Positions 11,281 to 22,835 of a stretch of 64,000 nucleotides of DNA are shown in pieces. The stretch is taken from contig VTPC01000872.1 of assembly GCA_011009095.1 (NCBI GenBank), positions 38,770 to 102,769 of the forward strand, written 5' to 3'. Position 1 is the stretch's first letter, and the number at the start of each line of letters is the position of its first letter. This DNA is from Ignelater luminosus. Taxonomy: Eukaryota; Arthropoda; Insecta; Coleoptera; Elateridae. Position numbers and translations under genes: made by a program. The notes beneath the pieces are model-generated. The model had not been told where the DNA came from, searched no databases, and saw only the letters and a list, made by a program, of their open reading frames with translations.

Positions 11281-11846
11281 CAGGGTGGGTGTTAACCCGA
11301 GCTCGAATTATACCTACCAATTCCACTACTGTTGAAAATATAGAAACAATGCTGAAAGCTTAAAAATGTACAGGTAAGTGAAACAGACAAAAATAACTCA
11401 AATAGGTTGAGGTTGATCTAATATAGGCAAAAGACTAGTTATTATAATACTTCCGAGTATAAAATGACCTTATAATGAAAATCAAGATATTAAATTCTAT
11501 TCTTCGGCAGGGAGAAGTATAAATACACAAAATAATAATGATGAAAAGCAAAAGCAAGCGTGAACTGTGAGTACCAAAAATATTAAGATATTAAACATCA
11601 AAGTCAAATAATAAAATATTAACTTATTTTTAGAATCTGATTCCGAACCCGTTTCACGTAGTGATTATAAAACTGGATCCAATTTTCGCTTTAATTCGCC
11701 AACTCTAGATCAACTAGTGATATATACAGTAAATAGATTTCACAATGCAACCAGCATAATGCAACAATTGCTTGTGTCGCTATACAAAACCGTTAAAATA
11801 AATCAAATATTAAAGTTTCTATCTAGTTCTTTTCTGACCTACTCTG
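11281..11846. mobile_element. TA-flanked MITE, copy 1, 566 bp
   Basis: The left end is CAGGGTGGGT, the right end is the complement of CAGAGTAGGT, and TA lies on both sides. A second copy is at 39958-40531 in the opposite orientation. The match between the two loci extends beyond the element (to about 12195 and, past the insertions, to about 9947), so a larger segment was duplicated with it. Confidence 0.55.
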
Positions 11847-14049
11847 TATACCACTTATTTATCAACGCCGGTAAAGCACATTTTTTCTTATACGTAAAAT
11901 CTACCAAAATATAATTTCTATGGTATTGTTAACCAAACAAACAATGTGAAATGAAAAGGGAAAAAATTCATTATAATTATACAATTAAATATTGCTGAGT
12001 ACAAATCAGAATTGAATTAATTTAGCTCTAATTCCTAAAGCAATGATTACCATAATTCAACCTTAAAGGTAAAATCACAAATGCATATTAAAAATATCAA
12101 ATGTAATAACACAAATTTATAACAGGTTGAATGCTACTTTGTATGAAGACAAAATACCAATGAATATACAGCACTTTCAGATCCATCGCTGTTTGTTTCA
12201 AGGCAGGCAAGCCTGGAATAAGTTGAACAGAAGTTGACAATGGACAAATTCGAAGAGAACCACCAAGAAGCCTTGTATCGTAAAATATTTTTACTTTGAA
12301 AGCGAAAGTGGCTACATCTAACGAAAGTAGCGCGAACTACGAATCACCTACAACGTATGCAACCAGTCGTGCACAAGAGGTTAAACTGTAGTCGTTAAAA
12401 ATAAGAATTAAATAATAGAAAAATCAATAATTAATAAACAAAATTTACAATTAACAAAAAAATCGTTACAAATGTCACGAATACGTATACATCTCAGCAA
12501 ACATTAAAGCATCGGCCAACTAGCGGCAAATAGTCCCTAACCAGCGGTAAATAGTCGTAATCGAAACGCATACAGTGCGTACATTATTTCTAGTGCGTTG
12601 GGCCCGTATTGGGCCAATATCGAAGCATCGACGTATTTCGGTTTCGATTAAACTTGAATGCCGCGAAAGTGTTTTAAAATATTTTACTGTATAGCAGTGG
12701 TGCGAGTGGTATTGGAGTTGGAGGTTGGTAACTGGTCTCTAACGGCATATTTCCTGTAACAAAATTGAAAATTGCTGGTTCTTCGTACATCGTACTTTGC
12801 CCTTTTTCACTTCTCAGTTCTCATTTGAAGTGCTGTTCCTAACAGTCATAATGTAACACTTGTAGTTTTAATGTTCTTCTCTAAAACCAACTAAATAAAT
12901 AACTAAATAAGAGATAACAATAACAGCGACCAACCTCAGAAAACCCCCGAGTGGAGGTGTATGGGAGAGCTACATGCTGACCAAGTACACTCACATCCAA
13001 AAATCGTTCGGCGGAAAATTTAAATAAAACTAAACATACCATATAACATGTTGTTCCAGCAGTATATAGATATTTTACTACATTATGCATGCTAGGGCCT
13101 GCATATCACCCTGTTGTGGAGGGGAATAAGTGCGACCCTTTCTTGAATACCACAACAACGTTTAGAGTCCAGTATCCAGCGTATCCTTTAACTTGACGCG
13201 AGCCAATTTCGAATTTAAAAAATTTTGGCGAACGACAATTAAATATTGCACTTTTGATATTTCTGGAATTCGACTTTTCCTTTCCCCCCTTGGCACTTGA
13301 CTTCACAAGGCTTTGCTTTGAAAACGTCAGATTAACTAATGGAAATATCTTTCGACCGACGGGTCGCCACATTTGCTCTAATACCAACTGTTAGTAACTT
13401 CTTAGGGATTTCAATATTGCAATCATCAATGAGGCTATCAGTCATCAACCTACCTTTTGTAAATTTTTCATAAAAAGTCGCTATGTGTAGCGATAAATTG
13501 GTATAAGTGACTGGTTGGAAAACCCTGTCGCACGAGGGCGGATATCGATACCTTACCAGACGTTACTTTCAAAACCTTGTAAGTGTCTTCAGTACAATTT
13601 TATAGGACCGACAAAAAACTGTTTTATGTTAATTGCAAGTACCATTTCTTTATTAAAGATACTTATATACGCAAAATAGACAATTACTGTGAACTGTCAT
13701 AAACTTCGACTAAGATGGATTTTACAATGATTTACATTTACATTTTATGAACACAAATTTGTACCAAACATTGCCCGATTCTGATAAAGAACAACTTTAA
13801 GAAATGTAAACTAAATCTTCAGTTATTTAGTCAAATTAATCTTTAAGATTAAGATTTTTCAATCTAATTAAACCATAAGATTGAATGAACACTAGTTTTG
13901 GAAAGAAACGTTGCATTTTCGTTATTATTGTTCATTATTAGAGGCCGCATAGTTATGCAAAATAAATCCTTAAAAGGTCAGCCGAAAAAAAAAGGAAAAA
14001 GGCACGAACCCTTTTTTGGATAAAGGAGGAAGTTGAAGATTAATCAATT
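11847..14049. other. Gene-poor stretch between the E/F arms
   Basis: No gene recognised. 11847-12195 continues the segment also found at 39675-39958. On the minus strand at about 13388 there is TTGGTATTAGAGC, which resembles a primer binding site for initiator tRNA-Met as used by LTR elements, but no paired LTR was found. Confidence 0.35.
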
Positions 14050-14590
14050 TAAAAATTTTGTACAATCACCTAGATACAAGTAATTTCTCTAGATTTTCCT
14101 TAGTAAGGTTGTCTGACAAAATTTGCTTATGATTTGAAAATGACCTTTAAACATCGCAAGATGTAAGGGGTTCATATTTCAAAGAACTTATTTGTTCTGA
14201 TCGCATTCTCGCATCTAACTAAAATCTCCCGTGTGAATCTTTAGCAATATTTTGTAAAAGCTTTAGTGGAGGATTTTTTAGCAACACAGTTTTTAATTTT
14301 TCATTTGTTTTTTCTCACTGCACCATAAGTTTGGTTGTAAGATCAATTACCTTTTTCAAGATTCTACAAGAGTCATTCCAGCAGTTTCTAATTTTATAAT
14401 TTCTTCGGATAACCAAAAAAAGTTGCTTCGAATATAGGTTAATCCTCCTAATACTTCACTCTTATTAAAGGCACGTTGTGATTTCAAAGTTGCAGTTAAT
14501 ACCGTTGATACCAAAGAGACAAATCAATTAACAACCGCTTTTATTGGTGCAGAATTGGTAGAATAAAAAACGCATCACGAAATCCAGGTT
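14050..14590 (-). pseudogene. hAT-like transposase relic
   Basis: Minus-strand reading gives several coherent blocks interrupted by stops: SEVLGGLTYIRSNFFWLSEE, KYEPLTSCDV, then RSFSNHKQILSDNL. The last two are the PLTSxDVERSFS signature of hAT transposase C-termini. It is in the same absolute orientation as the 8820-9230 relic although the flanking gene arms are inverted, so the relics did not simply move with the arms. Confidence 0.6.
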
Positions 14591-14885
14591 CCCCAACTGG
14601 TTTTAATAGGTTCGGGTGGTAGCGCGATCCCTCGTAACTACTCTAGATATACAGTTACGCGCAAAGGGACCATCAAGAAAACCTTTTTGTGGAAGATATT
14701 AATTGATCGACAATGGCAATTTATTTTACACTACAGTTACTATTATTTAAAATAGAATTTCTTTATTGTTATATACCTACGGTATTACAGAAAATTCAAT
14801 AACAAGAGGAATTAATATTCCTAATCATGCTAGGAACATCGCTGGAATTTTAATTTATCAATCTGACAGTTTCAAATTGATTTCT

Positions 14886-15770
14886 CTATTGAGGGTTTCC
14901 TAACTCACTGTGAACAAGCATATGTCTTCGAAAACTACTTTTCACTGTACATTTATAACTATAAGTACGAATATCTCTTTGTAAATGGTTTTTCTGTGTA
15001 CATTTATTACCATATATTTCACATTCGAACGGCTTTTTGCCACTGTGAACACGCATATGTGTTCGTAAATGGGTTTTCTGGTTACATTTATAACTACATA
15101 TTTCACATTCAAAGGGTTTTTCGCCACTGTGAATACGAATATGTCTTCGTAAACTGCCCTTCTCTGTACATTTATAACCACATATTTCACATTCAAACGG
15201 CTTCTCGCCGCTGTGAACATGCATATGTCTTCGTAAACTGCTCTTTTCTGTACATTTATAACCACATATTTCACATTCAAGCGGCTTCTCGCCGCTGTGA
15301 ACACGCATATGTTTTCGTAAACTGCCCTTCTCTGTACATTTATAACCACACATTTCACATTCGAAGGGTTTCTCGCCGCTGTGTGTATGAATATGCCTTT
15401 GTAAATCCCTTTTTGCTCTACATTTATAACCACATATTTGGCATTCGAATGGCTTCTCTCCGCTATGGAGAAGCATATGTCTTCGTAAAGTACTTCTCAC
15501 TGTATATTTATAACCGCATACTTCACATCTGAAGGATCTGTCGTCACTGTGAGCGCTTATGTGACTTTGTAAAACCATAAGTTCTGTATGTGCATCTTCA
15601 GAAATTTCTTTAGTACCTTCGGAGAAAACAGAATTACTTGTTTGTTTAAAAACTACGTGCAGACGCTATTGTTTACAACCTGTTAGTAGAGAAATATCTT
15701 CTTGTTCGGTTAAAGATGAAAGTAGCATCGTGCAATCTTTAGTATCTTCCTCTTTTATGTCAGATTCCAT
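14886..15770 (-). CDS. C2H2 zinc-finger protein F (family II), two exons
   Basis: Exon 1 (15770-15680) begins MESDIKEEDTK, and the intron 15679-15617 is 63 bp in phase 1. Exon 2 (15616-14886) ends SELGNPQ and a stop. The spliced frame is 273 codons with no break. Relative to E, an in-frame deletion joins the leader (TELM) to the middle of finger 1 (VLQSHISAH), so that finger lacks its cysteines. Six good fingers follow, of the form [10 protein letters not shown]-x5-L-x2-H-x3-H. The seventh is broken (CEIY, RDIRTY) and the eighth has only its second half. The core phenylalanine position is cysteine in many fingers. A possible poly(A) signal is at 14762-14767. Predicted nuclear DNA-binding protein. 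Confidence 0.85.
15617..15679 (-). other. 63-bp phase-1 intron of gene F
   Basis: GTTGTAAAC donor side and TTTTCTCCGAAG acceptor side, matching the intron of E in length and sequence. Confidence 0.75.
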
Positions 15771-17168
15771 TGCTAACCACAATAATGGACTGCGTATGTG
15801 AACCACTCCACCCTGTGCTCACACTAATACTTTTCGAGATATATCGAGTTATTTTATGCAGCCAAACCTGATTACTACCTCCTGAACACACGCCAGCGGA
15901 AAAAGCAGTTGCGCGTGAATATGGAAAGCATCAGCTGGGCTGGCACCACAGATGAAATAAGAGCCAGATACATCACTCCCTATATCACCAATGTTCCCAT
16001 TTTTTGTCTGTTTGCATTTACATTAGCAGCTCTTATTACAGTTTCCCACGCCTACTCTTGCCTACTCTTTCGCGCGCATTTCATGAAAAGTGCGTACCAC
16101 GCTATGCTGCTTGCGCAGTGCATGTCAAAACAGCAAGCTCTGGAAGTTGCTTAGAAAGAAAGAGCAATAGAATGCACAAATCTGTCAAAGTGAAACAACT
16201 GACTCTTATTTAAAGAGTAAAGAAGAATTTGCCAAAACCTATGGAGAAAATTCGCGAAGGACAAATTTACTACAAGGCGTCAACATCAAACAGCTGACTT
16301 TCAAACTTGTCGGTAACTAATAATTATGGTAGCATATGGAGTGAGAATAAAATGTGCTCTATTAAAATACGTTTAAACTAATTATTGGAATACATAAAAG
16401 ATAAACCTCTTATTGAAGGAGAAACAGTTTTTGTTGCCGGTCTTTTATTTTCTACACGGAAGTGCAGAGATTTCTGCATTGTGCATGCAGGCGGCATTTA
16501 TAAACATAAATTTTCTGCACTTTGGATTTGATGGAGAAATATGCAATGAAACTTCTTTGATACAGTATGAATTGCACTGTGGCACACTGCCAAATCTTTT
16601 AGATGCACTTTTCATTTTAACTTTTATTAAGACAAATCGCAATTGTGTAATGAACTTTTTGTACCATGTGATCATTAAAATTTAAGTCCCCAGGCTACGA
16701 AAGAAAAAATCATGTCTTAGGTTATTCCGGAAAATTATCTGTCAAATTGACAGTTTGCATTTAGACAAGGCATATATAGGTTATGTGTTGACATGCGTTG
16801 TGCCTAAGCTACGCCCTACGGAAAAAATTGACAGCCTACTGGGAACTTAAATTCTAATGCTCCCTTGTTATAGGAGTAATATATTTATACATAACCACAT
16901 TTTGTTTTTCCTGAGTTAAACATTTCAAATTCTGCTGCGAGAGGCCGCCCACTTTGGAAATGGAAATTTTGGTAGCGGGAAATTTGAATAGCAGGTTAAA
17001 CGGAACAAAGAAATTTATTAAAACTCAAATGCAAACAAGTATAAAATAAATAATACTGATATAAATATAATTTGAAATAAACATATCAATAATATATTTT
17101 TAAACAAAAGGTATTTATTTTTTAAAACAATTATTAAAACGGCTATAGGTCTGCCTTTATTTTTCTTC

Positions 17169-17431
17169 TTATTTACGTTCTAATATTTGATTAGCATTTG
17201 CTATCGTTCTCAAAGAACTTGTAAAAAAAGAGGGAAAAATCTTTTGTATTATTTATTTTTGAAATTTGAATTTTTAAACTTGAATATTTATAAAATCTTA
17301 ACTTTGTTATAACCTATATTTGTTCGTAGTTGGGCTCAATTTAAATGTGTTGTTCTTGTACGGCATAGTTTTTTGCAAAATTCTTTGAGAATGATAGCAA
17401 ATGCTATCTAAATATTACAACGTAAATAAAA
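17169..17431. repeat. Short inverted-repeat element (MITE-like), 263 bp
   Basis: Arms of about 52 bp (17169-17220 and 17380-17431) are reverse complements with few mismatches, each containing AGCATTTGCTAT. The centre is AT-rich. A clear target-site duplication was not found. The surrounding 16876-17704 has no gene. Confidence 0.6.
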
Positions 17432-17705
17432 AGTAAAATATTAATTCGTTTGCTCTTTGGTTGAAAGTAAGAATGAAGTTCTCCTTTGTATTATTTTTTA
17501 TTTAATTAAACGTTTCGATAACTATTGTTGTCTTCTTCAGTAATTACTATAAACTGAAGTATATATACATCTACATATCATAAATAAGTAAATTATATTA
17601 TAATTACCTTATATATATAAATTAAAATTAAAATCTAAAATCTGTTGTAAATTTTAAAAGTAAAAGAAGTTAAGATTCTAAATAAAAAGTAAAATAATAG
17701 CCAGA

Positions 17706-17964
17706 CTTTTGTATTTGTACGTGGATAAAAAATAAAAAACAGCTATCGATAAACACAATTTATTTCAAAGTTACAACATGTGCATACAGACCCGAGAAAC
17801 ATACGTGTGCACGCGGCGGCTGTCGGCGAGAGAAGGGCAAGCGCAACCCTTGTTGCAGAGGGCGTGTGTTGCAGCCAGGGTGTTTTCGTGTTACCAACTG
17901 TTGAGCAACAATTACCAACATACAACATCTCAAATAAATATACTACATTTCATTTAAATATACA
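17706..17964 (-). repeat. 3' LTR of the Gypsy element
   Basis: 259 bp matching 22143-22388. In element orientation it starts TGTATATTTAAATG directly after the polypurine tract and ends near CAAATACAAAAG. Confidence 0.85.
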
Positions 17965-17979
17965 TTTCCTCCCTCTTTT
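17965..17979 (-). other. Polypurine tract
   Basis: AAAAGAGGGAGGAAA on the minus strand lies directly before the 3' LTR, as expected for plus-strand priming. Confidence 0.8.
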
Positions 17980-18003
17980 AAATTACAGTATGTGTATGTG
18001 AAT

Positions 18004-19092
18004 TTAATTGGGGGAGAACCTCGATGGTGGAACCCTGGTTCGGTTGGATCTGCGTGGATGTTGCGGTGTATATGGTCCGCATGGAGCTGGCACTCTCTGC
18101 TGTCTTGGAACCCTTGGTGTAGCTGGTGCAGCTGGGGTTGCTCGTGTGGCAGCTGGCGCTCTCGGGGTGGTCATGGGTCTTGCGGGACCGTTTGTTGGTG
18201 CTGGGGTTTCATGGAAACGGACTCGCCTTGGTGGTTGTAAAACATCGGACTGTTCTGGGTCCGCTCTCGAATCGGTGGTGTTCTCATTTCCTGAAGATCT
18301 AATTTGGTCGATGTGGCGTTTTACCTTTTTGCCTGAACAGTGGATCTCGTAATGGAAATCTCCCAGACGGGTGACGATGGTACCTGGGATCCATTCGTCC
18401 ATTCTTGGATTGCCGGACAGGGCATAGACTGACTGTCCTGGTTGGAGTGGCCGGTATGTTGAGTCCATTTGGGTGACTCTTACGCGTGTATCATCTGGTC
18501 GGACTAAATCCATTCGTGTGCTTAAGTCACGTCCTAGAAAGAGTCGAGCTGGGGAAAGGCCTGTCGTTGAGTGGGGTGCCTTGCGATACTGCCGAAGGAA
18601 CTCGTTCAAGTCGCGTAGGACGTCCTTCACGGTCTGTACATATCTCTCAGCTTGGTCATTGGTGGAGGGATGGTATGGTGCGGATAACTTGTGATACTTC
18701 ACACCACTGTTCCGCAGGAAGTTCTTGAAGTCCTCGGAAATGAACTGGATGCCGTTGTCAGAGACAATGGTGACAGGAACACCATAGGCGGCGAATACCT
18801 CGTCCATCAATTTGATTGTTGTAGCTGCCGTTGTCGATGTCGTCGTTTTGACTTCCAGCCACTTACTGTAGGCATCTACGATGATCAAGAGCATTGCACC
18901 TTCAACCGGGCCTGCGTAGTCAACGTGAATTCGTTCCCACGGTGCCTTCGGGTACTCCCAGTGATGTTTTCGGAACTTCGGCGGGGCGTGTGCATGCATT
19001 GCACAATTGTTACATGATCTGGCAATTTGCTCGATATCGGCATCAATTCCTGGCCAAAAGATTAAGGAGCGTGCTATGCCTTTCATCTTCAC
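18004..19092 (-). CDS. Gypsy integrase region
   Basis: The open frame shows the end of the zinc-binding domain (CNNC) followed by a retroviral-type DDE core: D in HVDYAGP, D in VSDNG and E in QAERY. These residues join element DNA to the target in the nucleus. The C-terminal tail is proline and alanine rich. The frame is separated by a shift near 19092-19170 from the reverse transcriptase and RNase H frame, so it is not translated as one polyprotein in this copy. Confidence 0.85.
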   Translation of the reverse strand: MKMKGIARSLIFWPGIDADIEQIARSCNNCAMHAHAPPKFRKHHWEYPKAPWERIHVDYAGPVEGAMLLIIVDAYSKWLEVKTTTSTTAATTIKLMDEVFAAYGVPVTIVSDNGIQFISEDFKNFLRNSGVKYHKLSAPYHPSTNDQAERYVQTVKDVLRDLNEFLRQYRKAPHSTTGLSPARLFLGRDLSTRMDLVRPDDTRVRVTQMDSTYRPLQPGQSVYALSGNPRMDEWIPGTIVTRLGDFHYEIHCSGKKVKRHIDQIRSSGNENTTDSRADPEQSDVLQPPRRVRFHETPAPTNGPARPMTTPRAPAATRATPAAPATPRVPRQQRVPAPCGPYTPQHPRRSNRTRVPPSRFSPN

Positions 19093-19169
19093 GATCCCCA
19101 GGTGTGCTGTGTGTAGGTCCTTGAGGACTGCTTCCTTCAGTGCAGGTAGTACAACAACTCCGGAGCCTT

Positions 19170-20752
19170 TTAGTGATGTGCAAGATTCTGACCTGTTTCC
19201 AAAAGTTGCACTATTCTTCCCAAATGAGCATCTTTCCGCGTTTCTCTTGCGATGGTCTCTGCTCGTACAGGTAGCTGCACAGTCTGATGTACGACAAATT
19301 TGTCAAAGTCCTCGAAATCCACTGTTTCCTCCTTCCTTTGTGAAGAGAAGGGCTTGCTAATTTGGTTGACTGTAGACTGTGGTGCTCTGGAACAGTAGTC
19401 GGCATTGGCATTTGCTTTCGATGTTTTGGTCACGTCGTAGTTGAAGTTAGCCATATAGTCCGCGTAGTTGGCCATGCGACTAATGCAAAGCACAGGGAGT
19501 GACTTCTCCGAATGAAGGATCTGCGTCAAAGGCTTATGGTCTGTGACAAGCGTGAAGTGGCGAGCGTAGAAGTAGTTGAAGAACTTTTGGACAGCCCAGA
19601 TGATGGCAAGTGCTTCTTTGTCAATCTGGGGGTATCTCTGCCCCGTGGCTGACATGGTGCGACTGGCGTACGCGATCGGACGCTCCTGGCCGTTGCTGAG
19701 TCGATGTGATAATACGGCGCCCAGTCCAGTTTTGCTTGCGTCCGTCGCTAACAGCAGTGGAAGTGATGGGCCGTATAGCATTAGAACTTGGGACGAAATT
19801 AGGGCTTTCTTGATGTCCCAATAAGCCTGTGTTCCAGCTGGTGTCCATGCAAAGGTGTCCTTGAGCAGCATGTCCCGAAGAGGGCGGGCTCTCGTCGATA
19901 GGTCGGGGATGAAGGAGCTGTAATAGGTTGCCTTACCTAAGAACAGCTGTAACTCCTCGGGTGTTGTTGGTTTTGGTGCATCTCGTACGGCTCGGATGTA
20001 GGCATCCGATTTGTGTACTCCGCTTGCGTCGACTTTGTGGCCCAGGGCTTCCAGGACGGGTTTCAGTCCATGTGTCCTAAAACGTTCGAGTGTCGATGTC
20101 AGTGCCTGCAGGAGATTGTCAAACCGATCCGCGTAGACGATATCATCAAAGAAGTTGACTACATTGGGTAGATCCTGGAGGACGGTGTCCATGCGCCGCT
20201 GCCAAATAGCGGGTATGTTCGCTGCTCTATACACAGCTCGTGTTGGTCGAATGAGCCCATGAGTTGGGGTTTTAAGCGTCAAAGCGTGGCTGAACTCTTC
20301 GTCTACCTTCAGGTGGATGTATGCATCAGTGATGTCCAGGTGGCAAAATAAGGTGGCGCCTCGTAGTTTATTGAACAAGTGTTCGACCTTTGGAATAGGA
20401 TGTTCATCGATGAGGATTCTGGGGTTGAGGGTTGGCTTGTAATTGCCGGTGATCCTCAGTTTGCCGTTCTTCTTGGCCACAATGTGGGTCGTCGAAGCCC
20501 ATTCCGAATAGTCGACTCGTTTGTAGAACCCTGAAGCAATCTTGGCATCGATTTCCTTGGCGTAGGCGTCACGTAATGCGAGTGGCACCTCTCTTGTTCT
20601 GGAGAAGACTGGTGTGGTTTGTCGCTAAACACGTCATCATAACGGGATAGCATGCTGTTCAGCTGGCTCTCCTGGTCTGAGGTCAGTGGGTTGGAGCTGG
20701 ACATCTGGTGCACTGGTGTGAAATTCGAGAAGAGCTTCCTAAAATCTCTCAC
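19170..20752 (-). pseudogene. Gypsy pol: reverse transcriptase and RNase H, frameshifted
   Basis: The pol start is in one frame (20752 to about 20590, beginning MRDFRKLF) and continues in another from about 20588 to 19170. The reverse transcriptase has LDITDAY and the catalytic FFDD box. RNase H has TDASKTGLG, DKEALAI and TDHKPL. The stretch around GLKPVLEALGHKV is shorter than usual between the palm and the thumb, suggesting a small deletion. The frameshifts mean this copy cannot make a complete enzyme. Confidence 0.8.
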
Positions 20753-21990
20753 GCGCGAATTCTGATATCCATTCTCGTCCTAGCAGCGTGTCGAATTCGC
20801 CGTCCACTATGTACAGATTGATCCGATGGCCCGTATAGCTGGCGAAGTTTCGGTCTGCTTTCTGTAGCCGACAATTGGAGTTAATTTGCTCAAACTTCCT
20901 TTTGCTCATAATCGAGCAGGGAGCTCCTGTGTCGAGCTCCATCTTAACTGTGGCGTCCTCTAGTTGAACTTCCAGCAGCTGACGTCCCGATGATGGTACT
21001 GCGCCGACGATTTCTATTTTGCTCAGCCTTTGTACCATGTCGATGTACTCGGCTGGGCCCTCGGTTTCTGTGACCTGGTTCGCGCGTGTATTTAATCTGC
21101 ACACTCTGCTGATGTGTCCTTTTTTCCCACATTTGTTGCACTTGGCGTCTCGGAACCAGCATTGGCTGCGAGCGTGCGCTTCAACACACCCCGCACGTGC
21201 GTGTTGCTTCCTTGGCGGGTCTGACTGTCGTGCTGTAGTAAACCACTGGATGTTACTCGGTTGCTTCGATTTGCTTCTTCCCTGTTTGCCGCTATTCTTG
21301 GTATGCGGTTTTTCATAGCCAATTTTATAAGTTTGCTCGGGTTTCGAGTGTGTACCTGGGGTTTTGACCTCATCTGCGGTATTGCGAGTGACTTCGAGTG
21401 CGTGCGCGGTCTCATATGCTGCAGCGAACGTTTTCGGTGTTTTCGCAATTATTTCATCGCATATTTCTCGATATTCCAGGCCAAATAGCATTTGTTCTAT
21501 GAGCATCCGGTCGAGAAATTCGTTATACTCGCAATACACGGCGGCTTGCTTTAGCCTCAAAGAGAAATTGGCGATAGATTCTTCTTTGCGTTGTTTCGTT
21601 TGGCAAAATTTAATACTCTCGGCGTATTTATTACGCGTGGAGTCAAAGTGTGCAGTCAGTTTGGAGATAATTTCATTAAAGGATAGACTTTCTGGGTCAT
21701 TTGGACTCACCAGGAACTTCAAGGCGTCGTTAAGTTCAGGTCCCACGTGCATAGTTTGCGTGCAGGTCTTCTGGAATTTTACTTAACTCTAATGCCCAGG
21801 TGAAGCGTGTGAAGTAGTCTCTAATAGTGGTTTTATCTTCTGACCGGTGCGCACTCATGTTGAACGATGCCGGTCGCTGTTGCGCCTGTGGTGGCGTGGC
21901 GTTGTCGTTGGCGTTGGCTGCCGAAGCTTGGATTGCGGTGGCGAGCATGCTGGAAATGGCTTGAAGTAATTCCTGGGATACTTCTGCCAT
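20739..21990 (-). pseudogene. Gypsy gag and protease, frameshifted
   Basis: The N-terminal part of gag (21990 to about 21740) is in a different frame from the rest (21752-20739). The second frame carries a capsid-like region, a CCHC zinc knuckle (CNKCGKKGHISRVC) for RNA packaging, and an aspartic protease with the DTG active site in ELDTGAP. It ends with a stop overlapping the start of the pol frame. Confidence 0.8.
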
Positions 21991-22124
21991 TATAGTGGAC
22001 CGTGTTGTAGAGCGTGTGCACTAACTAAACTCTCACTTACACGTGGCGTCACTTCCGGTACCACGTGGTCGACTTGGAATACACTCGCGTCCCGAAATTT
22101 AAATTCGTTGTTTATTTTTTTTCT

Positions 22125-22142
22125 ATCCCACTTCTGACACCA
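22125..22142 (-). other. Primer binding site (tRNA-Leu type)
   Basis: TGGTGTCAGAAGTGGGAT follows the 5' LTR directly. Its complement ends TCTGACACCA, the form of a tRNA-Leu 3' end. The tRNA assignment is from memory of tRNA ends. Confidence 0.7.
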
Positions 22143-22388
22143 CTTTTGTATTTGTACGTGGATAAAAACTAAAAAACAGTTATCGATAAACACAATTTAT
22201 TTCAAAGTTACAACATGTGCATACAGACCCGAGAAACATAGGCGGCTGTCGATGAGAGAAGGGCAAGCGCAACCCTTGTTGCAGAGGGCGTGTTGCAGCC
22301 AGGGTGTTCTCGTGTTACCAACTGTTGAGCAACAATTACCAACATACAACATCTCAAATAAATATAGTACATTTCATTCAAATATACA
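22143..22388 (-). repeat. 5' LTR of the Gypsy element
   Basis: 246 bp, the partner of 17706-17964, located directly before the primer binding site in element orientation. Confidence 0.85.
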
Positions 22389-22414
22389 ACACAAATATAA
22401 CAAATATAAATGAA

Positions 22415-22835
22415 AAACGGGGTTATCGAATGCATCTGCAACAGATCTGACTTTTTTTCTGCGGTAAAGTATAACTTCATAGGAGTACGCGGCTCCAATA
22501 TTCCATTTATTATTTTTTCCACCTTGTAGAACTTAATTTTAATAGCTTCTGCTGACAAGTTTCTGTGAAATCCAGAAATTCTATGAACTCATCAGTCCTT
22601 TTCCCAGTGATGGAAAATAACAGCAAATATCTTGCACAAATTCTTTGATGCTTCTTGGTAGTTTCTCACATGCTTTTGAAGCTGCGCTGTTAAAACTGTG
22701 CAACCTAGCACTATCATGAAGGGATTCAACTGTTTTAGTTTTGATTGAAGTTCATTACGTTAGCCCATCATGACCGATACATGATCTGCACCAAATCCTA
22801 TGAAATACCTTTGACTGCATATGTATACCACATAT
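22415..22835 (-). pseudogene. hAT-like transposase relic (KIAA1586/ZMYM-like type)
   Basis: The minus strand reads FGADHVSVMMG, then LKQLNPFMIVLGCTV, then KIFAVIFHH and LEPRTPMKLYFT, with stops between. This order matches the catalytic-domain segment of hAT-derived proteins that have the FGADG, LGC and LKLYF blocks. The Gypsy element inserted directly at its downstream end. The aspartate-bearing block survives but several stops make the copy dead. Confidence 0.6.

Larger units (their letters stand above)
14560..16875. repeat. Inverted duplication arm 2 (contains gene F)
   Basis: Reverse complement of 5671-8840 with indels, including the 3' flank containing the motif GGTTCCCCAACTGGTT and the distal flank ending near 16870. 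In this arm about 15840-16210 is longer than in arm 1. Confidence 0.8.
17706..22388 (-). mobile_element. Ty3/Gypsy LTR retrotransposon, full length but frame-broken
   Basis: Reading on the minus strand the order is LTR, tRNA primer site, gag, protease, reverse transcriptase, RNase H, integrase, polypurine tract, LTR. This order is diagnostic of Gypsy. The two LTRs differ by an 11-nt and a 2-nt indel plus roughly eight substitutions, and gag and pol are each broken by frameshifts, so the copy is not young and is unlikely to be active. No matching target-site duplication was found: the flanking bases are CCAGA on one side and ACACA on the other. Confidence 0.9.

Noticed and set aside
15909-16154. 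81-codon open frame in the upstream region of F
   Set aside because: It lies in the segment partly absent from arm 1, shows no domain, and overlaps the likely promoter of F on the opposite strand.
17440-17620. Possible Penelope-like element end (AAACGTTTCGATAAC with CTTCTTCAG)
   Set aside because: Only a short phrase is suggestive, with no coding region or repeat structure.
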